From Prorocentrum cordatum (Eukaryota; Sar; Dinophyceae; Prorocentrales; Prorocentraceae), in NCBI GenBank assembly GCA_963575745.1, contig CAUYUJ010002703.1, forward strand, positions 70,001 through 102,500: a stretch of DNA of 32,500 nt, written 5' to 3'. Numbering within the stretch: position 1 is the stretch's first letter; each line of letters begins with the position of its first letter. Positions 1 through 9,700 of this stretch are shown piece by piece. The notes under the pieces are model-generated. The model had not been told where the DNA came from. It saw nothing but the letters and a program-made list of their open reading frames with translations, and did not search any database. Both the position numbers and the translations under genes were made by a program.

Positions 1-133
1 CACCAGCACCAGCACCAGCACCACAAGCACCAGCACCAACACCACAAGCACCAGCACCAGCACCAGCACCAACACCACAACCACCACAACCACCACAACC
101 GCGCACACACGCACGCACGCACGCACGCGCACC
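1..133. repeat. CACCAG/CACCAA minisatellite running into GCAC repeat
   Basis: Positions 1-100 are degenerate triplets of CAC, CAG, CAA and AAG. These pass into a GCAC/GCGCAC run at about 101-133. The array is cut by the window edge. No gene is seen from here to about 1635. Confidence 0.9.
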
Positions 134-245
134 ACCACCCACTAGTCCGCGGATAGAGAAAATCAGCGCCATGGTCAGGGATGGGAGGGAGGGGTAGGAC
201 GTCAGATATGACGCGCGCGCACTCCTCTTCCTCCTCCTCCTCCTC

Positions 246-773
246 CACCATTCCTTTTCCTTATAAATGAGTTCTCCCTGTCGCACCCCGAGGCCGGTTT
301 TTAGGGTGGGACGGGCGTTTCGCCTGAGACGTCCTCACCATTTATGATTCTGGAGTTTCAGGAAGTGGCAACAGCTTCACAGATGGAGGGCGGGTAGTTT
401 TCAAAACGTGGCTCTCGCCCTAGCGCCGCGCACATTCGTATTAAACATTTGCAAGACTTTCACGGATTGAAGGCGGGTCGTTTTCAAACTGTGGCTCGCA
501 CCTTAGCGCCGCGCACACTCGTTCATAACATGTGCAGGGGCTCACGGATTCCCATGTTCAGCGTACCAGATATTGCCTTTTGGAGGGAGTCAGGATTATG
601 CTGGTGCAACAGTTCTGTTGATTCGCTGTGCTTTAGCTTGCTTCGTGGTCTTCAAGGGTGTCTTCAAACGAGGCAGTTCCCTCAATGGAAATGAGACGTT
701 GTAGTGGCCTGCGAAGAGGGAGCTTGGAGGGAGGGTTAATTCCACCATCGTTGGTCTCTTTGGTTTACACTGG
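246..773 (+). repeat. Interspersed element K, copy 1 (83-bp internal units)
   Basis: A 528-bp segment lies between a short TCC tract (about 222-247) and a long TCC tract (774-863). It matches the reverse complement of 13405-14152 over its whole length. Shared blocks include the TCGCACCC and GGGCGTTTCGCCTGA region near 280-330, two and a half internal units of 83-84 bp (375-545) built around GGCGGGT and CTAGCGCCGCGCACA, and the right end with GAGGGAGGGTTAATTCCA and TTTACACTGGTC. It has no coding frame. Copy 2 has four internal units, so the tandem part changes in number. Confidence 0.8.
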
Positions 774-863
774 TCCTCCTCCTCCTCCTCCTCCTCCTCC
801 TCCTCCTCCTCCTCCTCCTCTTCCTCCTATTCCTCCTCCTCCTCCTCCTCCTCCTCCTCCTCC
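774..863. repeat. TCC trinucleotide microsatellite
   Basis: A nearly pure (TCC)n tract of about 90 bp with a few interruptions forms the right border of element K copy 1. The long proline- or arginine-rich frames across it are products of the repeat and not genes. Confidence 0.95.
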
Positions 864-1002
864 GCCCCCCTTCGACCCTCCACCATCGGGGGCTGTGCCC
901 AGGTGTGCCCCGTGACCCGGGGGCGGGCCCACGGCCTCGCGCGCCGCCTCGGGGGGGAAAGCGCCTCTTCTGCGCGGCCGCCTCTCCTCGCCATCGGTCG
1001 GG

Positions 1003-1200
1003 CGCCCGCCCCCCGTGCATTTCTCGGCCTCGTGCGTGTTTTTTTTTTTTTTTTTTTTTTTTAATTTTTCGCAGCGTGGCCCAGAACGCGTCCGTTCCCC
1101 GTGCATCTGTCGGTTTCGTGCGTGTTTGTTTTTTGTTTCGCTAGCCGACCCAAAATGTTCCCCGATGGCCCCTGCCGAAAAAAAAAAAACGCACACGTCC
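1003..1200 (+). repeat. Interspersed family G, doubled copy with 24-nt T run
   Basis: Two adjacent versions of a motif, CGTGCAT followed by TTCGTGCG, sit at about 1014-1035 and 1097-1125. A run of 24 T (1039-1062) separates them. The second version continues through GCTAGCCGACCC, an A12 run (1180-1191) and AGCGATGCCGA. The same order of blocks occurs at 24953-25075 and 32268-32400, so this is a dispersed repeat of about 130 bp. The T run could be a tail of a retroposed copy, but no target duplication was found. Confidence 0.65.
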
Positions 1201-1221
1201 CAGCGATGCCGAACCCCCAAA

Positions 1222-1345
1222 CATCAGACGTCTCGATTTTTCCGAAACACGGCACGGGCCTCCGACCTCCCGACCACTTCCCCGGGACCAGTTATTCATC
1301 CCGAGCCGTTCCTTGGCGGTCTCGAGGCCCTGCGGTGCCAAGTTA
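1222..1345 (-). repeat. Interspersed family A, copy 1
   Basis: Read on the minus strand, this copy holds the family A blocks: a GGCCTCGAGACC-type start, a CGGCTCGGGATGAA block, GGTCCCGGGGAAGTGGTC, and a terminal block CGAGACGTCTGATGTTTGGG. The same order of blocks recurs at 6190-6400, 6596-6790, 7080-7262, 7890-8060 and 15840-15985. It directly abuts the family G copy. Confidence 0.7.
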
Positions 1346-1635
1346 TTGGACCGAGTGAAGCACGTCCCGCGCGAGGCACCCTCGCCGGGGAGGGGGCCCA
1401 GGGGAAAACCGCTGCGCCCCGCCGCCCTTTTGTCGCCGCCCTCCAGGCCGACGCGGACTCCAGGGAACTCCTTGCGACGCCTTGGGCCCGCGACACCGTG
1501 GCAACCCCGATCCCTCTTCCCATCACATTCCCAGAGACCCGACGCTCGAAACAGAAATGGAACGGTAGAAGACATCGTGGGGCACGTCCTTCGTGGATCT
1601 TTGAAGGTCATAAGTTGGCCCATGCCTTCGCCGTG

Positions 1636-2786
1636 GGGCCGCGCTCGGCCGCGAAGCACGCCGCCGCCGCCTACATCGCTTCCAGAGCGATGAGCGCCGA
1701 CCTCTGTCGGCAGATCTACCCCGGGCTACTCCAACAACCCCGACCGCGACGGAGGTAGCCTGGCAGCTGCGGTGCAGGCCCGCAACGCAGTCGTGCGGGA
1801 CGCCGACCGGGCGGTGTTCGACCACGCGCAGCACGGCAACCAGAAGGCCTCTCCGACGCGGTGGACAGCGCCTCGCTCGACGGGCTTCTGGCGGGCACCA
1901 CATTGGCCGGCAAAGCACACCTCTCTCTGGCGCAAGCCCCAGGCGCGGCCGCGCGGCTCCAGGCGCCACCCTGCGAGGCCACCAGCACCGCCTTCCCGCG
2001 CGGCCTCATGCAGGTCGGCCTGCAGAGGCGGCTGCGAGTCCAGCTCCTGCAGGAGGAGTGCTTCTGCCCAGCCTGTGGCGAAGTGATGGGCGTCTTCTGC
2101 GACCGCGCCCTGGTCTGCGCCTGCCGCAGCGATCGGACCAAACGCCGCAACGACCTTCGCAACCAGGCCTTCTTCGACGCCCTGGCCGCCGGCCACGCCA
2201 GGGCGGACTTGGAGCGCCCGGGGTTGGTACCCCCGCGCCGCGCCGGGGAGGCCACCCCCGGGGGTGGGCAGGGCGGGGCCCAGGTGGACGACAACGGCCG
2301 CCGCCCTGCCGACGTCTACCTGCCGCGGTGGCGCAACGGCACGGCGGCCGCCTGGGACTTTGCCGCCACGTCAGGGTTGCGCGCCGATCTCCTCGCCGCG
2401 TCAGCCGCTTCGTCAAACGCAGCAACGGAGCGGCACGAGGAATTCAAAAGGCAGCACTAGGACACCGCGCGGCTCTGCGCGGCACAGGGTTTCGCCTTCC
2501 TCCCCATGGCGGTGGAAGCCCACGGCGGCGGGTGGGGCCGCGAGGCACGCAGGGCGTCGGGGTCCTGGCCAAGCGGGTGGCTGACGCAACCGGGGAAGAC
2601 GCCGCACTGGCTGCGGACCAACACTCCCTGCGACTTTCTGTCTCCCTGAACAGGGAGAACGCGCGGGCGGTGTTGCGGCGCCTCCAGACCCAGTCAGGAA
2701 GGGCGGGGGTGGCAGCAGCCCGCCTAGCCGCGGCCACGGCGGCTTCCACGGCAGACGCCGTGCGAGGTGCCCCCGGCGCTGTCTAG
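1636..2786 (+). pseudogene. Broken C-terminal region of a non-LTR-type retroelement protein
   Basis: The translation is continuous only if the frame changes three times, near 1722, 1848 and 2550, and if the in-frame TAG at 2458-2460 is read through. The pieces run from RSAAKHAAAAYIASR, through a zinc-finger-like CPAC...CDRALVC segment (about 2067-2120), a DRTKRRNDLRN segment, RPADVYLPRWRNG (about 2308-2340), DFAATSG and EEFKRQH, then after the stop DTARLCAAQGFAFLPM and EAHGGGW, and in the last frame SLNRENARAVLRR up to a TAG at 2784. This order matches my memory of the region after the reverse transcriptase in dinoflagellate R2-type elements, a zinc finger followed by a PD-type restriction-like endonuclease. 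In that family the finger usually reads GDH-A-xx-C and the next block KRHN. Here the histidines are replaced (CDR, KRRN), so loss of function is likely. No reverse transcriptase motif is seen upstream, which fits 5' truncation. The family name is from recall; the decay is seen directly. Confidence 0.6.
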
Positions 2787-3614
2787 CGCCCCCCGCCCTC
2801 CCCCCCGCCATTGCTGGGCAGCGCGGGCGCCCCCCGCGCCTTTTTGCCAACGTCGCGCCGGCGACCCTCCCACGCGCCGTCCGGCCCTTCCTCGGCGGGG
2901 CGGTGGATGGATCCCGCAGAGGGCAATCCCCACCAAGCCGCATCGTGCTGGGCTCGGGCGGCCACCCAGCTCAGGTCGCCGCCGTCGGGTCCGTAGCCTC
3001 GTCGCGGGTGGCTCTTCTTTCCCGGCCCTTGCCCAGCCTGTCTTCTTGCGGTCGCTGCTTTCTCTCCTCCTTGTTTTCCTCCTCCTCCTCCTCCTCCTCC
3101 TAGTCCTCCCCCTCCCTCCGTGGCTGCTCGTTGCTTCCCTCCGTTTCCTTTCCTCCTGCTCCCTGCCCGCTGTCTCCGCCTGGCCCGTCTTCTGCCTGCC
3201 CGCCCGCCCCGCCGGCCCTGGCCTCCTGCCTGGGCGCTCGTCGTCGTCTCCCCTCCTCGTCCTCTTCCGCCGGACAGCGCTGCCTGCCCGGAACCAGCGT
3301 GGCGGCATGTACGGTATCCAAGCACGGTCTCGCCACACGCGCAGGGACCAGAGCGGGTTGGGATTTGCTCTTGTCATTGTAATGTTCTGGAGCGCCTGTA
3401 CGTGTAAGGTCGCGTGCGATTTACTGCTCAGTGTTGATGGCGGCCTGGCTGCCGCGAGCAACAGCAAGAAGTTTTTTGGGCACGACTGTAACCAAGGGGG
3501 GGGAGTAAAAAAACTTCTGTGGGGCACCTGTTGGCAGGCCGATTCCTTATGTGATGTGCCTGCTGTGCCCTACGTATACCCTTTCCTCTCCACTCTTCCC
3601 TTCCCTCCCGTCCC
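2787..3614. other. No recognised gene; CT-rich spacer
   Basis: This spacer holds a GC-rich stretch, a TCC tract at about 3070-3101, and a pyrimidine-rich run on the plus strand (3100-3280). Positions 3500-3575 match 30308-30360 (see family D). No open frame shows conserved motifs. Further 3' exons of the minus-strand WD40 gene might lie here but none could be supported. Confidence 0.5.
3504..3575 (+). repeat. Interspersed family D, copy 1
   Basis: The block AGGCCGATTCCTTATGTGAT followed by GTGCCTGCTGTGCC matches AGGCCGACTCCTCATCTGAT followed by GCGCCTGCTGTAGC at 30325-30360. This is a short direct repeat seen twice in the window. Confidence 0.55.
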
Positions 3615-3752
3615 CTCCGAGATTGAGTCCAGGTCCAGGAGCGCGATGGCTGCGGGAGCGTCGCCTCCAGAGGCGTCCCCGGCCTCACCCTCTGCACGCG
3701 TCCAGCTGAGGAGCATGCTGCGGCCCAGCGATACCAGGCGGCCCAGGGCGAC
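3615..3752 (-). CDS. WD40 gene, exon g (3' end uncertain)
   Basis: It begins right after TTCAAAAG at 3753 in phase 0, so the join reads GDDK/VALGRLVSLGRSML. It continues LSWTRAEGEAGDASGGDAP and AAIALLDLDSISE (to 3615). The frame stays open to a TAG at 3570-3572 but protein character fades after about 3615. Either a donor lies near AGGG/GACGGG, or this is the last exon. The LSWT then LLDLD pattern fits a final propeller strand. Confidence 0.5.
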
Positions 3753-6700
3753 CTTTTGAATAGGGGATCGACTGCAGAATTGATTTGCACCAACACTGAT
3801 TTTTCGCCGAAGCTACGGACAATCGAAATTGCGCAAATCGACGAACATTGCATTTTTCGTAGGTTCGACGAGGAAATCCATTCTGGGGTAAATCAACTCT
3901 GTCGTCGATCCCCTACCCGAAAGGGGGCGACGCATCTCGCTCCCGCCCCCCCCCCGTCCGTGGCCATTGTATTTTTTTCGTAGATTCGACGGGGGAACCT
4001 TCGGTGGGGCAAATAAATGCTGCAGTCGATCCCCCACTCGAACCTTGTCGTCGCCCCCGGCGCCCTGGAACTTCAGCGTGGTGCTGACCGTTCCCGAGGA
4101 GCTGTCTGCAACCCAGAGGCGGCCGCCCGGCCTGGCGGCCACGAGGGCCTCGGGGCCGAACGTCTGGCTGAAAGTGGCGGTGAGCGGGCCTGAAGGAAGA
4201 GACATTCCATAAACCTGGCTGCCCCGACACGCAACACGCAACACATAGCGTGTTGACGCGGAGTCGACACGCAGACTGAAAACGTAGGTCCGGCGCGATA
4301 CACTCGCCAAGACGTGGGCCAACACGATCAGCCAACACGCAACATATTCACACGGACGTCTTGAACACGGCACGTGTTGCGTCTCAGCACGTGCGGATTA
4401 GGGAAGCTAAGCACAACAAACATTTTCTTTCGACTCTCCGCACGGATTTCTTGGATCGGCGCTGGACCCCACTCCCTGGAGCGCCGACCGCGCCAGGGGC
4501 TGCGCTGGAGGCGCTGCCAGGGGGGCCCAGGGACAGATCCGAGAACTCCGCGTGGAACTCCGAAAGGTTGTGTTTATGTGTGTTTTCGTTCACCCTCGAT
4601 GGCCGTGGTGAGGCTTCGAGCCGACCCAGCACATCCGGGACGACGGCGTAGCGGCGACCCCAACGGCCTGCACCGCCGCGGCGTCAATGACGCCGAGCGG
4701 CTCGGGGCCGAGGACGCCCTCCACCACGCCGATGCGCTCCGCGGTGGAGACCAGCAGGCGGCCCGTCCTCTCACAAAGCTCCAGCGCGTGCACGGCGCAG
4801 CGAAGCTCCGCGCACAGCTCCGGCCCGCGCCCCGGCGGCCCCGCGTCGCTGCCAGGGCCGCCCGCGCAGCCGGCCGTGAGCCACCTGCGTGGCGAAAGGC
4901 GACGGGACTCACACGTGTGCGTCGGCGGCTGGGCAGAGCCACCGCGCTGGCGATAGGTAGTGGAGCAGGGGTGCTGTGGAGCGAGTTGTGCCACCAGGCA
5001 GGGAGAAGAGGGGGGGGGCACGGGACTTGCACGCGAGATGGCGTGACGGCGAGGGCATCGGATAAGGCGGAAGGACACGCCGTCGCCCCGTCGTCCCCCT
5101 GCAGGGTCGGCGGCGCTGGCCGCAGGGCCTTCACAATCCAGAGTCTGGAAGCCAGTGAAACACCAACTGCGGCTGGGCCATGGGTATCACCGACGCCCTC
5201 ATCAGTCAAGGAATCGCCCAGGGTCTGAAAGCTTGAAGGGGCCCTGGGACACACATATAAATACATACAAATAACAAGATTTCCAAGATTTTCCCATATT
5301 TTCTGGGTTTTCGTCTTCCCACCCACTTCCCATATTTTCCCATATTTTCTGGGGAATCGTCGATTAATTGTGTCTGTGTGCTTTCTTCCCTCCTGAAAGC
5401 TTCTGGGCACATTCCGTAAACGAAACCCCCTCCACAGCAACCTTGCGCGGTGCCTCGCGCCGGCCGCCAGCGCGGCACGCCACGCTGGAAACGAGGGCGC
5501 CTACGCCAGAGGCCTCCGAGATGGGTTCCGAGCAGATGGGGTCGGAGGATCGTCATCGACGATGCATCGGCGACGTCGGCATATAGAAAATCGGGCTCCA
5601 CATCGAGCCACATCACCGATGCATCCGCGATACAGCGCGATGCTCTCATCTACCCGGACCCCACCTGGGAGGCCTGGACACGGGCCATCTTACTCTGCTT
5701 GCGTGATACTCGACCCCTAAGGAAATAAAACTGTCAATGTCGGACATGACTTGGCAACTCTCTGTCGCTAACTGTTCATTAAGAGCCACGTCTGCATGCG
5801 GGTGTTGGGAAAGGGTACGCTGGGAGGGGGTATGCCTCAAGGTATGCCATTCCTTGACAAAAAAAACCTTGTCCCGAGTTGTCGCCGCTGCGGTCGCCGC
5901 GGCGACCTCCAAAACCGACACGGAAGTTTGGTCCGGGGGCGTGTATAGTTATCACACAACGATACTCGGGCAACTTCCGCGCGGATGTCCAGGCTGTAAT
6001 CGACCCCGTGTTTTCGGCTGCACGCAGGGATGACACTGGGCAAGAGTGACCCTTGGTGCGCGGCTTCAGGGTGCAGCAGGGGGGGGGGGGGGGGGGGGGG
6101 CAAATCAAAGCAGTCCAAGCGCGCCAGCCCCTGCTGGTGGGCTCCCTGCGGGCCCGCACCCGAGGTCACTATGACGAAAGGTCACTTTTACGCGTACCCA
6201 GACATCCGGCTGCTCCAAGCCTTCGATGCGTGGGCTCTGGAGGTCTGGACCACTTCCCTGGGGCCAGCTTTTCGTGCTGAAGCGTTGTTTGACAATCCTG
6301 GGGCCCGGCGAGGGCCCCCGGAGGCCGAAGTCTGCCCCAAACTGGCCGCTCCCGTGTTTCTGCAGCGCCGGCTCTCTGGGCAGCCGCTGCAGTCTCCGCC
6401 GCCCGCCTGCGCATGACCCGCCCGCCGCAGTCTGCCGACAGCAGCACGCAGCTGCCGCTGGCCCCCGCTCCCTCCGGCGCTGCGGCCTCGCCGCCTCCGG
6501 GCGGGGCCGCGCGGCCGAGGAGCAGGGCGCTCACGGCAAAGGGCGCGTGCTCCGCTCCTGCGGAGCCCACGGGGGGCGAGGAGCGGCATATACCCAGACA
6601 TCCGACGTTTCGGTTCTTCGAAGGAAGACTCGGGCCCCCGGCCTCCTGACCACTTCCCCAGGACCGGTTTTTCGTCCCGAGTCGTTTTTTCACTGTCCCA

Positions 6701-9700
6701 AGGCCCGGCGAGGGCCCCGAGAGGCCGAAAGCGACGAAAACCTCCGTCTCGAATTTATCGAGACGCCCGATGTCTGGGTACCCCCTCCCCTGGCGCGCGA
6801 AGCCAGCCCAACAGGGAAGGGGGGGCCTATGGAGGCCGGAATCCATTCAAAACCGCCCGCTCCAATTTCTGCTGGAGCATCGGATCTCTGGCAGGGCACT
6901 GGTCACTGGTCGTGCTCTGTTGAATGTTCCAGTTGTCTCGCGCCATCGGATCTCAGATCTCAGGGTCCTCGCGTCGGCGCTGGACAACCCCCCCTCCCCT
7001 GACGCGCTGGCTTCGCGCGTCAGGGGCGGACCCGCGCCGAGAGACCAGCGCGGGCCTCCGCCTGTTTCCCTCCACTCCCCAGAGATCCAATGCATCGACA
7101 AAAATCAAGACGGAGGCTGTTCGCCATTTCGGCCTCTGGAGGCTCGCCAGGCCCCGGGACCATCAAAAAACGACTCGGGATAAAAGGGCGGTCCCTGGGA
7201 GTGTGTCAAGACCTCTGGGGACCGCGTATTGAAAAATCAAGACATCGGATCCCTGGGTCGCTGTCCCTCTCCGGTAAGGGCGCCGCCTACCCAGCTTATC
7301 TGTCAGGGGCCCCTCGTGGGCCCCCCTCGGGGCATGTGCAAAGCTATTCAGGATCTCCTGCAGCAAGGGTGTCATCTTCCGCCGCAAGCAAGGGTCATTT
7401 TCGGAGCAGTGCAAGTTGAGATAACGGCAGCCCAAGATCGGTCCCCAGACCTCCTGGGGTCCTAACGCACCCGCTCCCCGAGCTGCGTCCAGCCGTGGCG
7501 ACGACGGGGTCTCCCGAAGGCCAACTCCCGTTGTGTAATAACTCACCCTCCTCTGACCCTCCCTCCTCTCTTCCGACGTTCTCCCCGCCCCCCCCCCCAC
7601 CGTGGACGTTGTTCCTTCCGAGGCTCCGATGCTGGCGACGTCCCCGGCCCCTGGGCCGATGCGCACCAGCCAACCCGCGGCGGTGCCCACGATGGCCGTC
7701 GCCTCCAGTGCGGGTGCCCCGCCGACCAGCGCGCTGGGCAACCCGGCGCCCGGCGGCAGCGGCCAGGTGGCCGTGTGCCTCAGCGGCCTCGCCAGGCAGT
7801 CCTGCGGGCGCATGGCGCCTGCTGTGCGCCTGCTGTGCGCCCACGGGCGGCGGCTGGCCACAGCGCGGGGACCCTGGGACCAGACGCGTGCACAAAACGC
7901 AAGGCGGAGGTTACTCGTCGTTTTCGGCCTCCAGGGGCCCTCGCCGGGCCCCAAGACCCCCAGGAAGCGACTCAGGAAGAGCAGCCGGCCTTCGGGAAAT
8001 GCTCGGGACTGCTGGAGACCCTGAGATCAGCACGTCGCAATTATTCCGCACCGGGCGATCTCGCCCCGTGTCGGGCCTCGGGATGCTCACAGGTCGATGC
8101 GGCACGCAAAGTGGTGCAGGAAGGTGAGGTCTAGGGCTGCGGTCGTGATTTTGCGCAAAATCATTTTTGTTCGCAACGTCGGGTCACAAGGGAGCTTTGC
8201 CCCTGGTCCAGTTCATCCTGTGTTGGGTGCAATCCCCTCTCTGACTGCCCCCTTCGGCGGCCACAGTCGTCTTCCCTCGCCCGCCCTCGGTGTCAATGCG
8301 CCCTTTAGCACCCCGACTCGGCCTTCCCGCGTCGAGCGATCACCAACGCCGCGATTCAAAAAGCTCTGAGGGGATATAAAGTAAATACGTGGAGGCCAAA
8401 GAACGGGAAATCCGAGCCTTCCGCCCCAATAATCCCCCAGGAGGCCCCAAGAGGCGCCCGAAACGTTCCCCAAGAGGCCCCGAAACGTTCCCCTGGAGGC
8501 CCCAAAACGGCCCCCTAGGTGCCTCCAAGAGGCCACCGAGAAGCCTCCCACGAGATCCCAACGAACATCTACTACAGCACGACAGTAGGCAACTGAATGA
8601 AGGTTTTACCGGGCCAATGCTATTTTACAAGTGGGTTACAAGTTACAAGTGCCATGAGCGGCTGAGGGGGTTAGCGGCCAGGGGATTAGCGGGCCCCGCC
8701 CACTCTCCGGGCTAATCGACCCCCCCAAAGCCGTTTAGGACACTTGCGGTCCATTCGCAAGCTAGCTTTAGCCAGGTGCAACCTACCTTCGCATCCACTT
8801 GTAACCCCCTGCCCCCTTAGTAACCACCGCAGTGATCCAATTACCCCCCCCCCTCTGGGGAGACCCATCGTATGTCAACGGGCTCTCGAAACACGCGCCG
8901 AAACCGATGGGCCTCCCAGGTCGCAGGGGGTTGTGAGGACCGCGGCCCCTCAATCAATTCTGGCCAGCCTGCGACATCCGAACCATACCTCATACCCCCG
9001 CCAACGATCAGTATAATCCTTAATCGTTGGGAGGCGGCAGATACGGCTAGCATTGCGCCACGTGTTCGACGAACTCGACACACCACCTGAACCTGCTCCT
9101 CATTTGAGCTGAAAAACCCGAACTTTGGCGGCAACAGCCCAGCGCGACCGATGAGCAGGCCCTCTTGGGATCGATTGTTCTGCCGCCCTTTCAAAGACGG
9201 AATGCGTTCCAGGAGGGCTGCTGGACGTACCCCCGTGCACTCCTCCACGAAACTTTCTTGGAATGCGTCCCCCAATGCATCGGGAATGCTTCTCGCGCGC
9301 ATTGCAAAGGCACTCCCCTGGAGTCCGGCGGCACATCCCGCGACGGGTCGCCGCCCTCCATGGCGCAGTGCAACACCCCGCCGTCGCTGCGCGCGACGAG
9401 CAAGGCACCGTCGGTGGCCAGCAGGCGGACGATGTCGTGGCCTGCGCCGATTTGGCGGGGGAAGATGTCATGAGATCCTGGCGTCTCGATGTTTTCGGGC
9501 CGGGCATTTTCTCCTGCTCGGGCTTCGAACCCCAGGACCTCCACGGATCACGATGTATATAGGTATGTATAGAACCGCGACGATGCTTCAATTGGTATGC
9601 ACCGTCTGATATCGCGATCAGGGATCGTGGACCGAAGAAGGAAGATGTCGCATACTGAATCGATTTGAACGATGCAACTGAAACGGGTCGTACGCGAGAC

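Noticed and set aside
1861-2460. A 199-codon plus-strand open frame that could be taken for an intact gene
   Set aside because: Similar protein sequence continues in frame directly after its stop and in other frames on both sides, so it is one piece of a broken retroelement protein.
4590-4621. GT donor (GAGG/GTGAACG) for exon e at 4593
   Set aside because: It gives phase 2, which does not fit the start of the next exon, and lies inside repeat family E. The GC donor at 4622/4621 fits better.
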